A stretch of 64,000 nucleotides of DNA from Aristolochia californica. Its lineage: Eukaryota > Streptophyta > Magnoliopsida > Piperales > Aristolochiaceae. The DNA is taken from NCBI GenBank assembly GCA_029961685.1, contig JARWKL010000002.1, forward strand, positions 26,008,908 through 26,072,907, given 5' to 3'. The notes beneath the pieces are model-generated. The model searched no databases. It was not told the DNA's origin and was given only the letters and a program-made list of their open reading frames with translations. The translations under genes were made by a program, and so were the position numbers. Shown here piece by piece: positions 50,601-63,018 of this stretch (within the stretch, counting starts at the first letter, position 1; every line of letters starts with the position of its first letter).

Positions 50601-53600
50601 ATTACCTAATGATCCAAAAATTTCAAGGAGTAGAAAAAATTAAATTCACAAGTTAACGTGCGCGGGGATATTTACCAAAGCCAAACAACCCACTTTTTGC
50701 CTATTTACAAAAACGCGGACCTAACAATCATAGATCATCTGTAAATGTTTTGATTGATTAAAGACATGTAAGGCTATAATTTTTGTTAGAAATGACTCAT
50801 GGTTTGGGAGTCAACACGTAGTTAAAAATGCCTCTCCCCCCTTTTTCAATGATAGCAAAACCAAATATATAAAAAACTAAAAGAGTTTACAATCCTAAAA
50901 GATCGGATTTGTGCATTTCCATTTTTTATGTTCAATTTTTTCTAATATCCAAACTTGATTTTTCACTCCCATTTTTCTCGTAAACAAAAAGATAAGGCAA
51001 ATAGATCACAACAAAATGAAAATTTTAGAGTTTATGTATGCAAAAAATATAAAAATATAATAAATGTAAGTGTACAAATTATTTCACTCACTAAAAATGA
51101 ACACCAAAGTTTTGTTATCCATGTTTGGAAAATTCCACTAGTACAACCCCTAATAGCTTGGTGGAATTTTATCAGAAAGATATTTTTAATTGATCCTAAC
51201 ATGTTTAAAATATGGATATTCATGTCTGAAACATGTTGAAGATGCAAATGACCTAATGATTCAAAATTTTCAAACAGTAGAAAAAATTAAATTCTCAACT
51301 TAACGTGCAGTGGGATATTTACAAGAGCCAAACAACCCAGTTTTTGCCTATTTACAAAAAGCGGACCTAACAATCATAGATCATCATAAATGTTTTGATC
51401 GATTAATGATGTTTAACGGCTATAATTTTTGTTAGAAATGACTTATGGTTTGGGAGTAAACACTTAGTTAAAAATGCCTCGCCCTCCCCCCCTCTATTCG
51501 ATTATTGCAAAACCTAATATATAAAAAGCTAAAAGAGTTGACAATCCTTAAAAATCACAGATACTTTGTGGCAATATCTCTCTCAGGATTTTTGCATTTC
51601 CATTTTTTGAAGTTCAATTTTTTTAATATCCAAACTAGATTTTTCACTCTCCCATTTTTTTTGTAAACAAAAAAATAAGGTAAAAAGATCACAACAAAAT
51701 GAAAATTTTAGAGTTTATGTATGCAAAAAATTGAAAACTATAATAAATGTAAGTGTAAAAATTATTTCACGCAGTAAAAATGAACACCAAAGTTTTGTTA
51801 TCCATGTTTGGGTATTTCCACTAGTACAACCCCTAGTCGCTAGGTGGAATTTTATAAGAAAAAAATTGCTAATTGATCCTAACATATTTTTAATTTGGAT
51901 ATGCATACCTGAAACATGATGAAGATCCAAAACACCTAATGATCCAATATTTTCGAGTAGAAAAAATTAAATTCTCAAGACAACATGCGGTCGGATATTT
52001 ACCAGAGCCAAACAACCCTGTTTTTGCCTATTTACCAAAAGCAGACTTAACAGTGATAGATCATCGTAAATCTTTTGATCAATTAATGATGTGTAATGGC
52101 TATAACTGTTTTTAGAAATGACTTATGGTTTGTTAGTCAACACTCAGTGAAAAATGCCTCGCCCCCCTTTTCCAATGATTGCAAAACCTAATATATAAAA
52201 ATTTAAAAGGGTTTACAATCCTTAAAAATCTAAGATACTTTTTGGAATTATCTCTCTCAGCATTTGTGTATTTCCATTTTGTATGTTCAATTTTTTTTCA
52301 AATCCAAACTTGAGTTTTCACTCCCCCATTTTTCTCGTAAACCAAAAGATAAGACAAAGAGATCACAACAAAATAAAAATTTTAGAGTTTATGTATGCAA
52401 AAAATTGAAAACTATAATAAATGTAAGTGAAGAAAATTATTTCACGCACTAAACATGAACTCCAAAGTTTTGGTGGAATTTAGTCAGAAAGATATTTCAA
52501 ATTGATCCTAACATGTTTTAAATAGGGATATGCATGCCTGAAACATGTTGAAGATGGAAATGACTTAATGATCCAAAAATTTCAAGGAGAAAAAATTAAA
52601 TTCTCGATTTAACGTGCGGTGGGATATTTACCAGAGCAAAATAACCCACTTTTTGCCTATTTACAAAAAGCAAACCTAACAATCATAGATCATCGAAAAT
52701 GTTTTGATCGAATAATGATGTGTAACTGCTATAATTTTTGTTAGAAATGACTAATGGTTTGGAAGTCAACACTCAGTTAAAAATATCATGCCCCCATTTT
52801 TTCAATGATTGCAAAACCTAATATATAAAAAACTGAAAGAGTTTACAATCCTTAGAAATCACAGATACTTTTTGCAATTGTCTCTCTTAGCATTTGTACA
52901 TTTCCATTTTGGATGTTCAATTTTTTCTCAAATCCAAACTTGAGTTTTCACTCTCCCATTTTTCTCGTAAACAAAATGATAAGGCAAATAGATCACAACA
53001 AAATGAAAATTTAAGAGTTTATGTATCCAAAAAATTAAAAACTATAATAAATGTAAGTGACAAAAATTATATCACGGACTAAAAATGAACACCAAAGTTT
53101 TTTTATCCATGTTTGGGAAATTCCTCTAGTACAACACCTAATTGCTTGGTGGAATTTTAAAAGAAAGAGATTTCTAATTAATCCTAACATGTTTTAAATA
53201 TGGATATGCATGCCTGAAACATGTTGAAGATGCAAATGACCTAACGATCCAAAAATTTCAAGGAGTAGAAAAACTTAAATTTTCAAGTTAACATGCGGTG
53301 GGATATTTACCAAAGCCAAACAACCCACTTTTTGCCTATTTACAAAAAGCGGACCTAACAATCATAGATTAAATGTATTGGTCGATTAATGATGTGTAAT
53401 CGCTATATTTTTTGTTAGAAATGACTTATGGTTTGGGAGTCAACACTCAATTAAAAAGACCTCGCCCCTCCTTTTTCGATGATTGCAAAACCTAATATAT
53501 AAAAAACTAAAAGAGATTACAATCCTTAAAAATCACAGATACTATAATCAAAAAAAATATGAAACTATAATCAATTTAAGTGAAGAAAATTATTTGATTC

Positions 53601-53991
53601 ACAAAAAATGAACACCAAAAGTTTTGTTATCCATGTTTGGGGAATTCCACTAGTACAACCCCGAATAGCTTGGTGGAATTTTATAAGAAAGAGATTTCTA
53701 ATTGATCCTATCATGTTTTAAAGATGGATAGCATGATTGAAACATGCTGAAGAAGCAAATGACCTAATGATCCAAAAAATTTCGAGTAGAAAAAGTTAAA
53801 TTCTCAATTTAATATGTGGTGGATATTTACCAGAGTCAAACAAACCACTTTTTGCCTATTCACAAAAAGCAGACCTAACAATCATAGATCATTGTAAATG
53901 ATTTGATCGATTAATGTTGTGTAACGGCTATAATTTTTGTTAGAAATGACTTTTGGTTTGGGAGTCAACACTTAGTTAAGAATCCACCACC

Positions 53992-53992
<1 letters not shown>

Positions 53993-54023
<31 letters not shown>
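53993..54023 (+). repeat. Poly(C) tract, 31 nt
   Basis: Same position in the C monomer as the tract at 46,866, preceded by an ACCACC run. Confidence 0.95.
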
Positions 54024-54026
<3 letters not shown>

Positions 54027-54511
54027 TCTATTTCGATGATTGGAAAACCTAATAGATAAAAAACTAAAGAGTTTACGATCCTTAAAAATCACTGATACAT
54101 TTTGGAATTATCACTCTCAGCATTTTCCAGTTCCATTTTGGATGTTCAATTTTTTTTCAAATCCAAACTTGAGTTTTCTCTCTGCCATTTTTCTTGAAAA
54201 CAAAAAGATAAGTCAAATAGATCACAACAAAATGAAAAATTATAGAGTTTATGTATACTAAAAATTGAAATCTTTAAAAAATGTAAGTGAAGAAAATTAT
54301 TACATGCACTAAAAATGAACACCAAAGTTTTGTTATCCATGTTTGGGAAATTCCACTAGTACAACCCCCAATAGCTTGGTGGAATTTTTTAAGAAAGAGA
54401 TTTTTAATTGATCCTAACATGTTTTAAATATGGATATGCATGCTGGAAACATGTTGAAGATGCAAATGACATAATGATCCAAAATTTTCAAGGAGGAGAA
54501 AAACTTTTCAA

Positions 54512-54908
54512 GGAAGATAAGCTCAAGCCCACATGACCAAGGAAGGCCCACATATCTAAGGTTATTATAAAATGGGTCACTTGACCATGGAAGGCCCACA
54601 AGATGTGCCCAAGCCCATAAGAAGAAGGACCCACAATGATTAGAATGAGCTGGCATCCTTATCACTTCAGTTAGAAGATCAAGAAGGACTCCTAGTTCTA
54701 CTCAAGTTAGTCTTCTAGTTGTTTAGATAGACTTACTTAAATTAGACTTACTTAAATTGAAGAGTTAGAGTTGTAATGTAATTAGGATTGAAAGATAAGT
54801 TGTATATGGACTCTAAATCCTCCTCTAATATAAATAGAGTTTCATGAACTCTGATTACAACAAGTTATTGATGTCAATGAAGTATTTCACTTTTTCATAA
54901 ATTCAACA
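54512..54908 (+). mobile_element. Copia-like solo LTR, copy 2 (5' end clipped)
   Basis: 397 bp matching copy 1 with about 28 differences by hand count (about 7%). It starts at GGAAGATAAGC, so the first four bases are gone, and about 60 bp of the satellite that normally lies to the left is gone too. It ends CAACA followed by GCCTA, the same right flank as copy 1. TATAAATAG at 54,829-54,837 is an intact TATA-like box about 70 bp before the end. The shared flank and colinear monomers downstream show it was copied with the array. Confidence 0.85.
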
Positions 54909-56384
54909 GCCTATTTACAAAAAGTGGACCTAAAAATTATAGATCATCGTAAATGTTTTGATCGATTAATGATATGTAACGACTATAATTTTTGTTAGAA
55001 ATGACTTACGGTTTGGGAATCAACACTCAGTTAAAAATACATCACCCCCCCCCTTTTCCGATGATTGCAAAACTTAATATATAAAAAACTAAAAGAGTTT
55101 ACAATCCTTAAAAATCACAGATACTTTTTGAAATTATCTCTCTGAACATTTGTGCATTTCAATTTTGGATGTTCAATTTTTTTTCAAATCCAAACCTGAG
55201 TTTTCACTCACCCATTTTTTTCATCAACAAAAAGATGAGGCAAATAGATCACAATATAATGAAAATTTAAGAATTTATGTATGCAAAAAAATTGAAAACT
55301 ATAAAAAATGTAAGTGAAGAAAATCATTTCACGCACTAAAAATGAACCCCAAAGTTTTGTTATCCATGTTTGGGAAATTCCACTAGTACAACCCTTAATA
55401 TGTTGGTGGAATTTTATGAGAAAGAAATTTCTAATTGGATCCTAACATGTTGTAAATAAGGATATGCATGCCTGTAATATGTTGAAGATGTAAATGACCT
55501 AATGATCCAAAATTTTAGAGTAGAAAAAATTAAATTCTCAAGTTAACGTGTGGTGGGATATTTACTAGAGCCCAACAACCCACTTTTTGCCTATTTACAA
55601 AAAATAGACTTAACAATCATAGATCATCATAAATGTTTTCATTGATTAATGATGTGTAACGGCAATAATTTTTTCTAGAATTGACCTATCGTTTGGGAGT
55701 CAAGACACAATTAAAAATGCCTCGCCCCCCTTTTTTGAACATTGCTAAACCTAATATATAAAAAACCAAAAGAGTTAACAATCCTTAAAAATCATAGATA
55801 CTTTTTGGAATTATTTCTCTCAGTATTTTTCCATTTACATTTCGGATGTTCAATTTTTTTTCATATCCAAACTTGAGTTTTCACTCTCCCATTTTTCACG
55901 TAAACAAAAAGATATGGCAATTAGATCACAAGAAAATGAAAATTTTAGAATTTATGTTTAAAAAAAAATCGAAAAACTATAATGTAATTGAAGAAAATCA
56001 TTTCACACACTAAAAATGAACACTAAAGTTTTGTTATTCATGTTCGGGAAATTCCACTAGTACAACCCCTAATACCTCGGTGGAATTTTATACAGAAAAG
56101 ATTTATAATTTATCCTAACATGTTTTAAATATGGATATGCATGGTTGAAACATGTTGAAGGAGCAAATGACCTAATGATCCAAAATTTTTAAGGAGTAGA
56201 AAAAATTAAATTCTCACATGAACGTGCGGTTGGATATTTACTAGAGCCAAACAATCCACTTTTTGTCTATTTACAAAAAGCAGACCTAACAATCATAGAT
56301 CTTCATAAATGTTTTGATCGATTACTAATGTGTAATGGCTATAATTTTTGGTAGAAAAGACTTGTGGTTTGGGCGTCAACACTC

Positions 56385-56420
56385 ATTTAAAAATGTTTGG
56401 GTCTTCTAAATATCCCACCG
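56385..56420. repeat. Inversion junction in the family C array
   Basis: Forward C wording (GTCAACACTCATTTAAAAATG) meets reverse-complement C wording (AAATATCCCACCGCACG) at about 56,395 through TTTGGGTCTTCT. The reverse block enters near the GGTGGGATATTTACC landmark, so the join is between non-matching monomer positions. Confidence 0.93.
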
Positions 56421-59400
56421 CACGTTAACTTGAGAAATTAATTTTTCCTTCTCCTTGAAAATTTTGAATCATTAGCTCATTTGCATTTTCAACATGTTTC
56501 AGGCATGCACATCCATATTTAAAACATGTTAGGATCAATTAGTAATCTCTTTCTTATAAAATTCCACCAAGCTATTAGGGGTTTTACTGGTGGAATTTCT
56601 AGAACATGGATAACAAAACTCTGGTGAGCATTTTTAGTGCATGAAATAATTGTCTTCGCTTACAGTTATTATAGTTTTCAAGTTTTAGCATACATAAACT
56701 CTAAAATTTTCATTTTTTTGTGATCTATTTGCCTTAGCTTTTCGTTTACGAGAAAAATGGGAGAGTGAAAACCCAAGTTTGGATTTGAAAAAAAATTGAA
56801 TATCCAAACTGGAAATGTACAAATGCAAAGAGAGATAGTTCTAAAAAGTATCTGTGATTTTTAAAGGTCGTAAACTTTTTTAGTTTTTTATATATTAGGC
56901 TTTTCAATTATCGAAAAAGGGGGTGCGAGGCATTTTTTACTGAGTGTTGATTCCCAAACAATAAGTCATCTCTAACAAAAATTGTAGGCATTACACATCA
57001 TTAATCGATCAAAATATTTATGATGATCTATGATTTTTAGGTCTGCTTATTGCAACTAGGTAAAAAGTGGGTTATTTGGCTCAGGTAAATATCCCACATC
57101 ACGTTAACTTGAGAATTTAAATATTCGTACTCCTTGAAATTTTTGGATCATTAGGTCATTTGCATCTTAAATATCTTTGAGGCATGCATATCAATATTTA
57201 AAACATGTTAGGATCAATTAGAAATCTATTTCCTATAAAATTCCACCAAGCTATTAGGGGTTATACTGGTGGAATTTCCCAACATGGATAATAAAATTTT
57301 GGTGTTCATTTTAGTGCGTGAAATAATTTTCTTCATTTACATTAATTATAGTTTTCAATTTTTTGCATACATAAACTCAAATTTTTTTATTTTTTATGAT
57401 CTATTTTCCTTATCTTTTTATTTACAAGAAAAATAGGAGAATGAAAACTCAAGTTTGGATTTGAAAAAAAATTAACCATCGAAAATAGAAAAACACAAAT
57501 TTTGAGAGAGATAATTCTAAAAAGTATCTGTGGTTTTTAAGGATTTTAAACTCTTTTAGTTTTTTCAATATTAGGTTTTTCAATTATCGAAAAAGGGGGG
57601 GCGAGGCATTTTTTACTGAGTGTTGATTCCCAAACAATATGTCATCTCTAACAAAAATTATAGCCATTACACATCATTAATCGATCAAAACATTTACGAT
57701 GATCTGTGATTGTTAGGTCCGCTTTTTGTAAATAGGCAAAAAGTGGGTTGTTTGGCTTAGGTAAATATCCCACTGCACGTTAACTTGAGAATTTAATTTT
57801 TTCTACACCTTGAAATTTATGGATCATTAGCTCATTTTCTTCTTCAACATGTTTGAGGCATGCATATCCATATTTAAAACATGTTAGGATCAATTAGAAA
57901 TCTTTTTCTTATAAAATTCCACCAAGATATTAGGGTTTGTACTGGTAGAATTTCCCAAACATGGATAACAAAACTTTGGTGTTCATTTTTAGTGCGTGAA
58001 CTAATTTTCTTCACTTAAATTTATTATAGTTTTCAATTTTTTGCATACATAAATTGTAAAATTTTCATTTTGTTGTGATCTATTTGCCTTATCTTTTTGT
58101 TTACTAGAAAAATGGGTGTGTGAAAACTCAAGTTTGGATTTGAAAATAAATGGAACATCTAAAATGGAAATGCACAAATGCTGAGAGAGATAATTCAAAA
58201 AAATATCTGTGATTTTTAAGGATTGTAAAATCTTTTAGTTTTTTATATATTAGGTTTTGGAATCATCAGAAGAGGCATTTTTCACTAATTATTGACTCCC
58301 AAACCATAAGTCATTTCTAACAAAAAATATAGACGTTACACATCATTAAATGATAAAAACATTTGTGATAATCTATGATTGTGAGGTCCGTCTTTTGTAA
58401 ATAGGCAAAAAGTGGGTTGTTTGGGTCTTGTAAATATCCCACCGCACGTTAACTTGAGAAATTAATTTTTCCTACTCCTTGATAGTTTTGGATCATTAGG
58501 TCATTTGCATATTCAACATGTTTCAGGCATGCATATCCATATTTAAAACATGTTAGGATCAATTAGAAGTCTCTTTCTTTTAAAATTTCACCAAGTTATT
58601 AGGGGTTGTATTGGTGGAATTTCCAGAACATGGATAACAAAACTTTGGTGTGCATTTTTAGTGCGTGAAATAATTTTCTTCACTTACATTTATTTTAATT
58701 TTCAAGTTTCAGAATACATAAACTCTAAAATTTTTATTTTTTTATGATCTATCTGCGGTATCTTTTTTTTTACGAGAAAAATGGGAGAGTGAAAAAATTG
58801 AACTTCCAAAATGGAAATGCACAAATGCTGAGAGAGATAATTCCAAAAAGTATCCGTGATTTTTAAGCATTGAACCTTTTTTAGTTTTTTTATATATTAG
58901 GTTTTGTAATCATCGAAAAAGGGGGGCGAGAAATTTTTAACAGAGTGTTGACTCCCAAACCATAAGTCATTTCTAACAAATTTTATAGTCGGAACACATC
59001 AGTAATCGATTAAAAAATTAACGATGATCTATGATTGTTAGTTCGACTTTTCCAAATAGGTAAAAAGTGGGTTGTTTGGTTATTGTAAATAACCCACCGC
59101 ACGTTAACTTGAGAATTTAATTTTTCCTACTCCTTGAAATTTTTTTTTATCTTAAATATATTTCAGGCATGCATATCCATATTTAAAATATGTTTGGATA
59201 AATTAGAAATCTCTTTCTTATAAAATTCCACAACTATTAGGGATTGTACTGGAGGAATTTCCCAAACATGGATACCAAAACTTTGGTGTTCATTTTTAGT
59301 GAGTAAAATAATTTTCTTTACTTACTTTTATTATAAGTTTCAATTTTTTACATACATAAACTCTAAAATTTTCATTTTGTTGAGATCTGTTTGCCTTATC

Positions 59401-59585
59401 TTTTTGTGTACGAGAAAAATGGGAGAGTGAAAACTCAAGTTTGGAGTTGAAAAAAAATTGTACATCCAAAATGGAAATGCACAAATGCTGAGAAAGATAA
59501 TTCCAAAAAGTTTCTGTGATTTTTAAGGATTGTAAACTCTTTTAATTTTTTATATATTAGGTTTTGCAATCATCGAAAATGGGGA

Positions 59586-59602
59586 GGGGGGGGGGGGGGG
59601 GG
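59586..59602 (+). repeat. Poly(G) tract, 17 nt
   Basis: Reverse-strand counterpart of the C-run in the C monomer, preceded by GGGGA. Confidence 0.95.
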
Positions 59603-60267
59603 AGGCATTTTTTACAGAATGTTGACACCCAAACCACAAGTCATTTATAACAAAAATTATAGCCATTACACATTATTAATCGATCAAAACATTTACGATG
59701 ATCTATGATTGTTAGGTCCGCTTTTTGTAAATAGGCAAAAATTGGGATGTTTGGCTCTGGTAAATTCCACCGCACGTTAACTTAAGAATTTAGTTTTTCG
59801 TACTTGAAATTTTTGGATCAATAGGTCATTTGGTTCTTCAAAATGTTTTAGGCTTGCATATCCATATTTCAAACATGTTAGGATCAATTAGAATTCTCTT
59901 GCTTATAAAATTCCACCAAGCTATTAGGGGTTGTACTGGTGGAAATTTCCAAACATGGATAACAAAACTTTTGTTTTCATTTTTTGTGCATGAAATAATT
60001 TTCTTCACTTAAATTTATTATAGTTTTCAATTTTTTGGATACGTAAACTCTAAAATTTTCATTTTGGTGTGATCTATTTGCCTTATCTTTTTGTTTACGA
60101 GAAAAATGGGAGAGAGAAAACTCAAGTATGGATTTGAAAAAAATAGAACATCTAGAATGGAAATGCACAAATGCTGAGAGAAATAATTGCAAAAAGTATC
60201 TGTGATTTTTAAGGATTTTAAACTCTTTTAGTTTTTTATATATTATGTTTTGCAATCATCGAAAAGG

Positions 60268-60270
<3 letters not shown>

Positions 60271-60301
<31 letters not shown>
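60271..60301 (+). repeat. Poly(G) tract, 31 nt
   Basis: Preceded by GGGGA and followed by TGGGGGG, at the same monomer position as the other tracts. It is the longest G tract of the inverted block. Confidence 0.95.
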
Positions 60302-60302
<1 letters not shown>

Positions 60303-63018
60303 GGGGGGCTGTTTATTTAACAGAGTGTTGACTCCCAAACCATAAGTCATTTCTAACAAAAATTAATGCCATTACACATCATTAATCGATACAAACATTT
60401 ACAATGATCTATGATTATTAGGTCCGCTTTTTGTAAATAGGCAAAAACTGGGTTGTTTGGCTCTGGTAAATATCCCACCACTCGTTAACTTTATAATTTA
60501 ATTTTTATACTATTTGAAATTTTTAGATCATTAGGTTATTTGCATCTTCAACATGATTCAGGCATGAATATTCATATTTCAAACATGTTAGGATCAATTA
60601 GAAATCTCTTTCTTAAAAAAATCCGCCAAGCTATTAGGGATTGTACTCGTGGAATTTCCCAAACATGGATAACAAAACTTTGGTGTCCTTTTTTAGTGCG
60701 CGAAATAATTTTCTTTACTGACATTTATTATAGTTTTCAATTTTTTGTATACATAAACTCTAAAATTTTTATTTTGTTGTGATCTATTTCCCTTATCTTT
60801 TTGTTTACGAAGAAAATGGGAGAGTGAAACTCAAGTTTGGATTTGAAAAAAATTGAACATCCAAAATGGAAATGCACTATTGTTGAGAGAGATAATTCCA
60901 AAAAGTATTTGTGATTTTTAAGGATAAAAAATTTATTTAGTTTTTTATATATTAGGTTTGGCAATCATCGGAAATGGGGGGGCGAGGTATTTTTAACTGA
61001 GTGTTGACTCCCAAACCATAAGTCATTTCTAACAAATATTATAGCCGTTATACATCATTAATCGATCAAAAAATTTATCATAATTTATGATTGTTAGGTC
61101 AGACTTTTGTAAATAGGCAAAAAGAGGGTTGTTTGGCTCTTGTACATATACCACCACACGTTAACTTGAGAATTTAATTTTTCCTACTCCTTGAAATATT
61201 GGGATCATTAGGTCATTTGCATCTTCAACATGTTTCTTGCATGCATATCCATATTTAAAACATGTTAGGATCAATTACAAATCCCTTTCCTATAAAATTC
61301 CACCAAGCTATTAGGGGTTGTACTAGTGGAATTTCCAGAACAATGATAACAAAACTTTCACGTGCAGTTTTAGTGTGTGAAATAAAATTTCTTCATTTAC
61401 ATTTATTATTTTTCAATTTTTAGCATAAATAAACTTTCATTTTGTTGTGATCTATTTGCCTTATCTTTTTGTTCACAAGAAAAACGGGAGAGTGAAAACT
61501 CAAGTTTGGATTTGAAAAAAAATTGAACATCCAAAATGGTAATGCAAAAATGCTGAGAGAAATGATTCCAAAAAGTTTCAATGATTTTTAAGGATTGTAA
61601 ACTCTTCCATGTTTTTATATATTAGGTTTTATAATAATAAAAAAAGGGGGGCGATGTATTTTTAACTGAGTGTTGACTCCCAAACCATAAGTCATTTCTA
61701 ACAAAAATTATAGCCGTTACACATCATTAATCGATCAAAACATTTATGAGGATCTATGATAGTTAGGTCAGGTTTTGTAAATAGGCAAAAAGTGGGTTGT
61801 TTTGCTCTGGTAAATATCTCACCGCACGTTATCTTGAGAATTTTAATTTTTTCTACTGCTTAAAATTTTTGGATCATTAAGTCATTTGCATCTTCAACAT
61901 GTTTCAGGCATGCATATCCATATTTAAAACATGTTAGGATCAATTAGAAATCTCTCTCTAATAAAATTCCTCCAAGCTATTTGGGATTGTACAGGTGGAA
62001 TTTCCCAAACATGGATAACAAAACTTTTGTGTTCATTTTTAGTGCTTGAAATAAATTTCTTCACTTACATTTATTATAGTTTTCAATTTTTTGCATACAA
62101 AAATTCTAAAATTTTCATTTTGGTGTGATCTAGTTGCCTTAGCTTTTTGTTTTCGAGAAAAATGGGAGAGTGAAAACTCAAGTTTGGATTTGAAAAAAAT
62201 TGAACATCCAAAATGGAAATGCATAAATTCTAAGAGTGATAATTGAAAAAATTATCTGTGATTTTTACGGATCGTAAACTCTTTCAGTTTTTTATATATA
62301 AGGTTTTGCAATCATCGAAAAAGGGGGGGCGAGGCATTTTTAACCGATTGTTGACTCCCAATTATAAGTCTTTTCTTAAAAAAATATATAGCCATTACGA
62401 ATCATTAATCGATCAAAACATATATGATTATCTAGGATTGTTAGGTCTGCTTTTTGTAAATAGGCAAAAAGTGGGTTGTTTGGGTTTTGGAAATATCACC
62501 GCACGTTAACTTGTGAATTTAATTTTTCCTACTCCTTGAAATTTTTGGATCATTAGGTCATTTTCATCGTCAACACCTTTGAGGCATGCATATCCATATT
62601 TAAAACATGTTAGGATCAATTAGAAATCTCTTTCTTATAAAATTCCACCAAGCTATTAGGGGTTGTACTGGTGGAATTTCCTAAACATGGAGAACAAAAC
62701 TTTAGTGTTCATTTTTAGTGCGTGAAATAATTATCTTCATTTACATTTTTTGTGGTTTTCAATTTTTTGCATACATAAACTCTGAAATTTTCATTTTGTT
62801 ATGATCTATTTGCCTTATCATTTTGTTTTCGAGAAAAATAGGTGAGTGAAAACTCATGTTTGGATTTGAAATAAAATTGAACATCCAAAATTGAAATGCA
62901 CAAATATTGAGAGAGATAATTCCAAAAAGTATTTGTGATTTTTAAGGATTGTAAAATCTTTTAGTTTTTTATATATTAGGTTTTTCAATCATCATAAATG
63001 GGGGGAGGGGGGCGGGGG

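Larger units (their letters stand above)
43640..56395 (+). repeat. Satellite family C array, forward (about 20 monomers)
   Basis: The period is about 630-680 bp, read from GGTGGGATATTTACC landmarks at about 43,610, 44,283, 44,933, 45,602 and 46,281. The core is the same as A and B, plus a segment of about 190 bp between GCCTAT and CCTTAAAAATCACAG. That segment contains AATCATAGATCATCG, TTTTGATCGATTAATGATG, AGTCAACACTCAG, a C-run, and AACCTAATATATAAAAAAC. Other markers are TAAATATGGATATGC and AAATAGATCACAACAAAATG. Several monomers carry private deletions, for example near 48,750, 49,690, 50,890, 52,470 and 53,543. Interrupted by two solo LTRs. No gene seen. Confidence 0.95.
56396..63018 (-). 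repeat. Satellite family C array, inverted (about 10 monomers)
   Basis: Reverse orientation, with a period of about 670 bp. The landmark CGCACGTTAACTTGAG or close variants recurs at about 56,419, 57,099, 57,772, 58,441, 59,098, 59,768, 60,478, 61,153, 61,821 and 62,500. It differs from the forward block by a near-fixed change of ACTAGT to ACCAGT (read on the minus strand) in the CCACTAGTACAACC stretch. C-runs of the forward block appear here as G-runs. Confidence 0.95.

Noticed and set aside
62243..62509. 88-codon frame in the inverted C block
   Set aside because: Satellite monomer sequence. The frame depends on a local G-run length and is absent in sister monomers.
1..63018. CRISPR-like array
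   Set aside because: The repeats are full monomers of 458-660 bp with no short repeat/spacer pattern, and the context is a plant genome.
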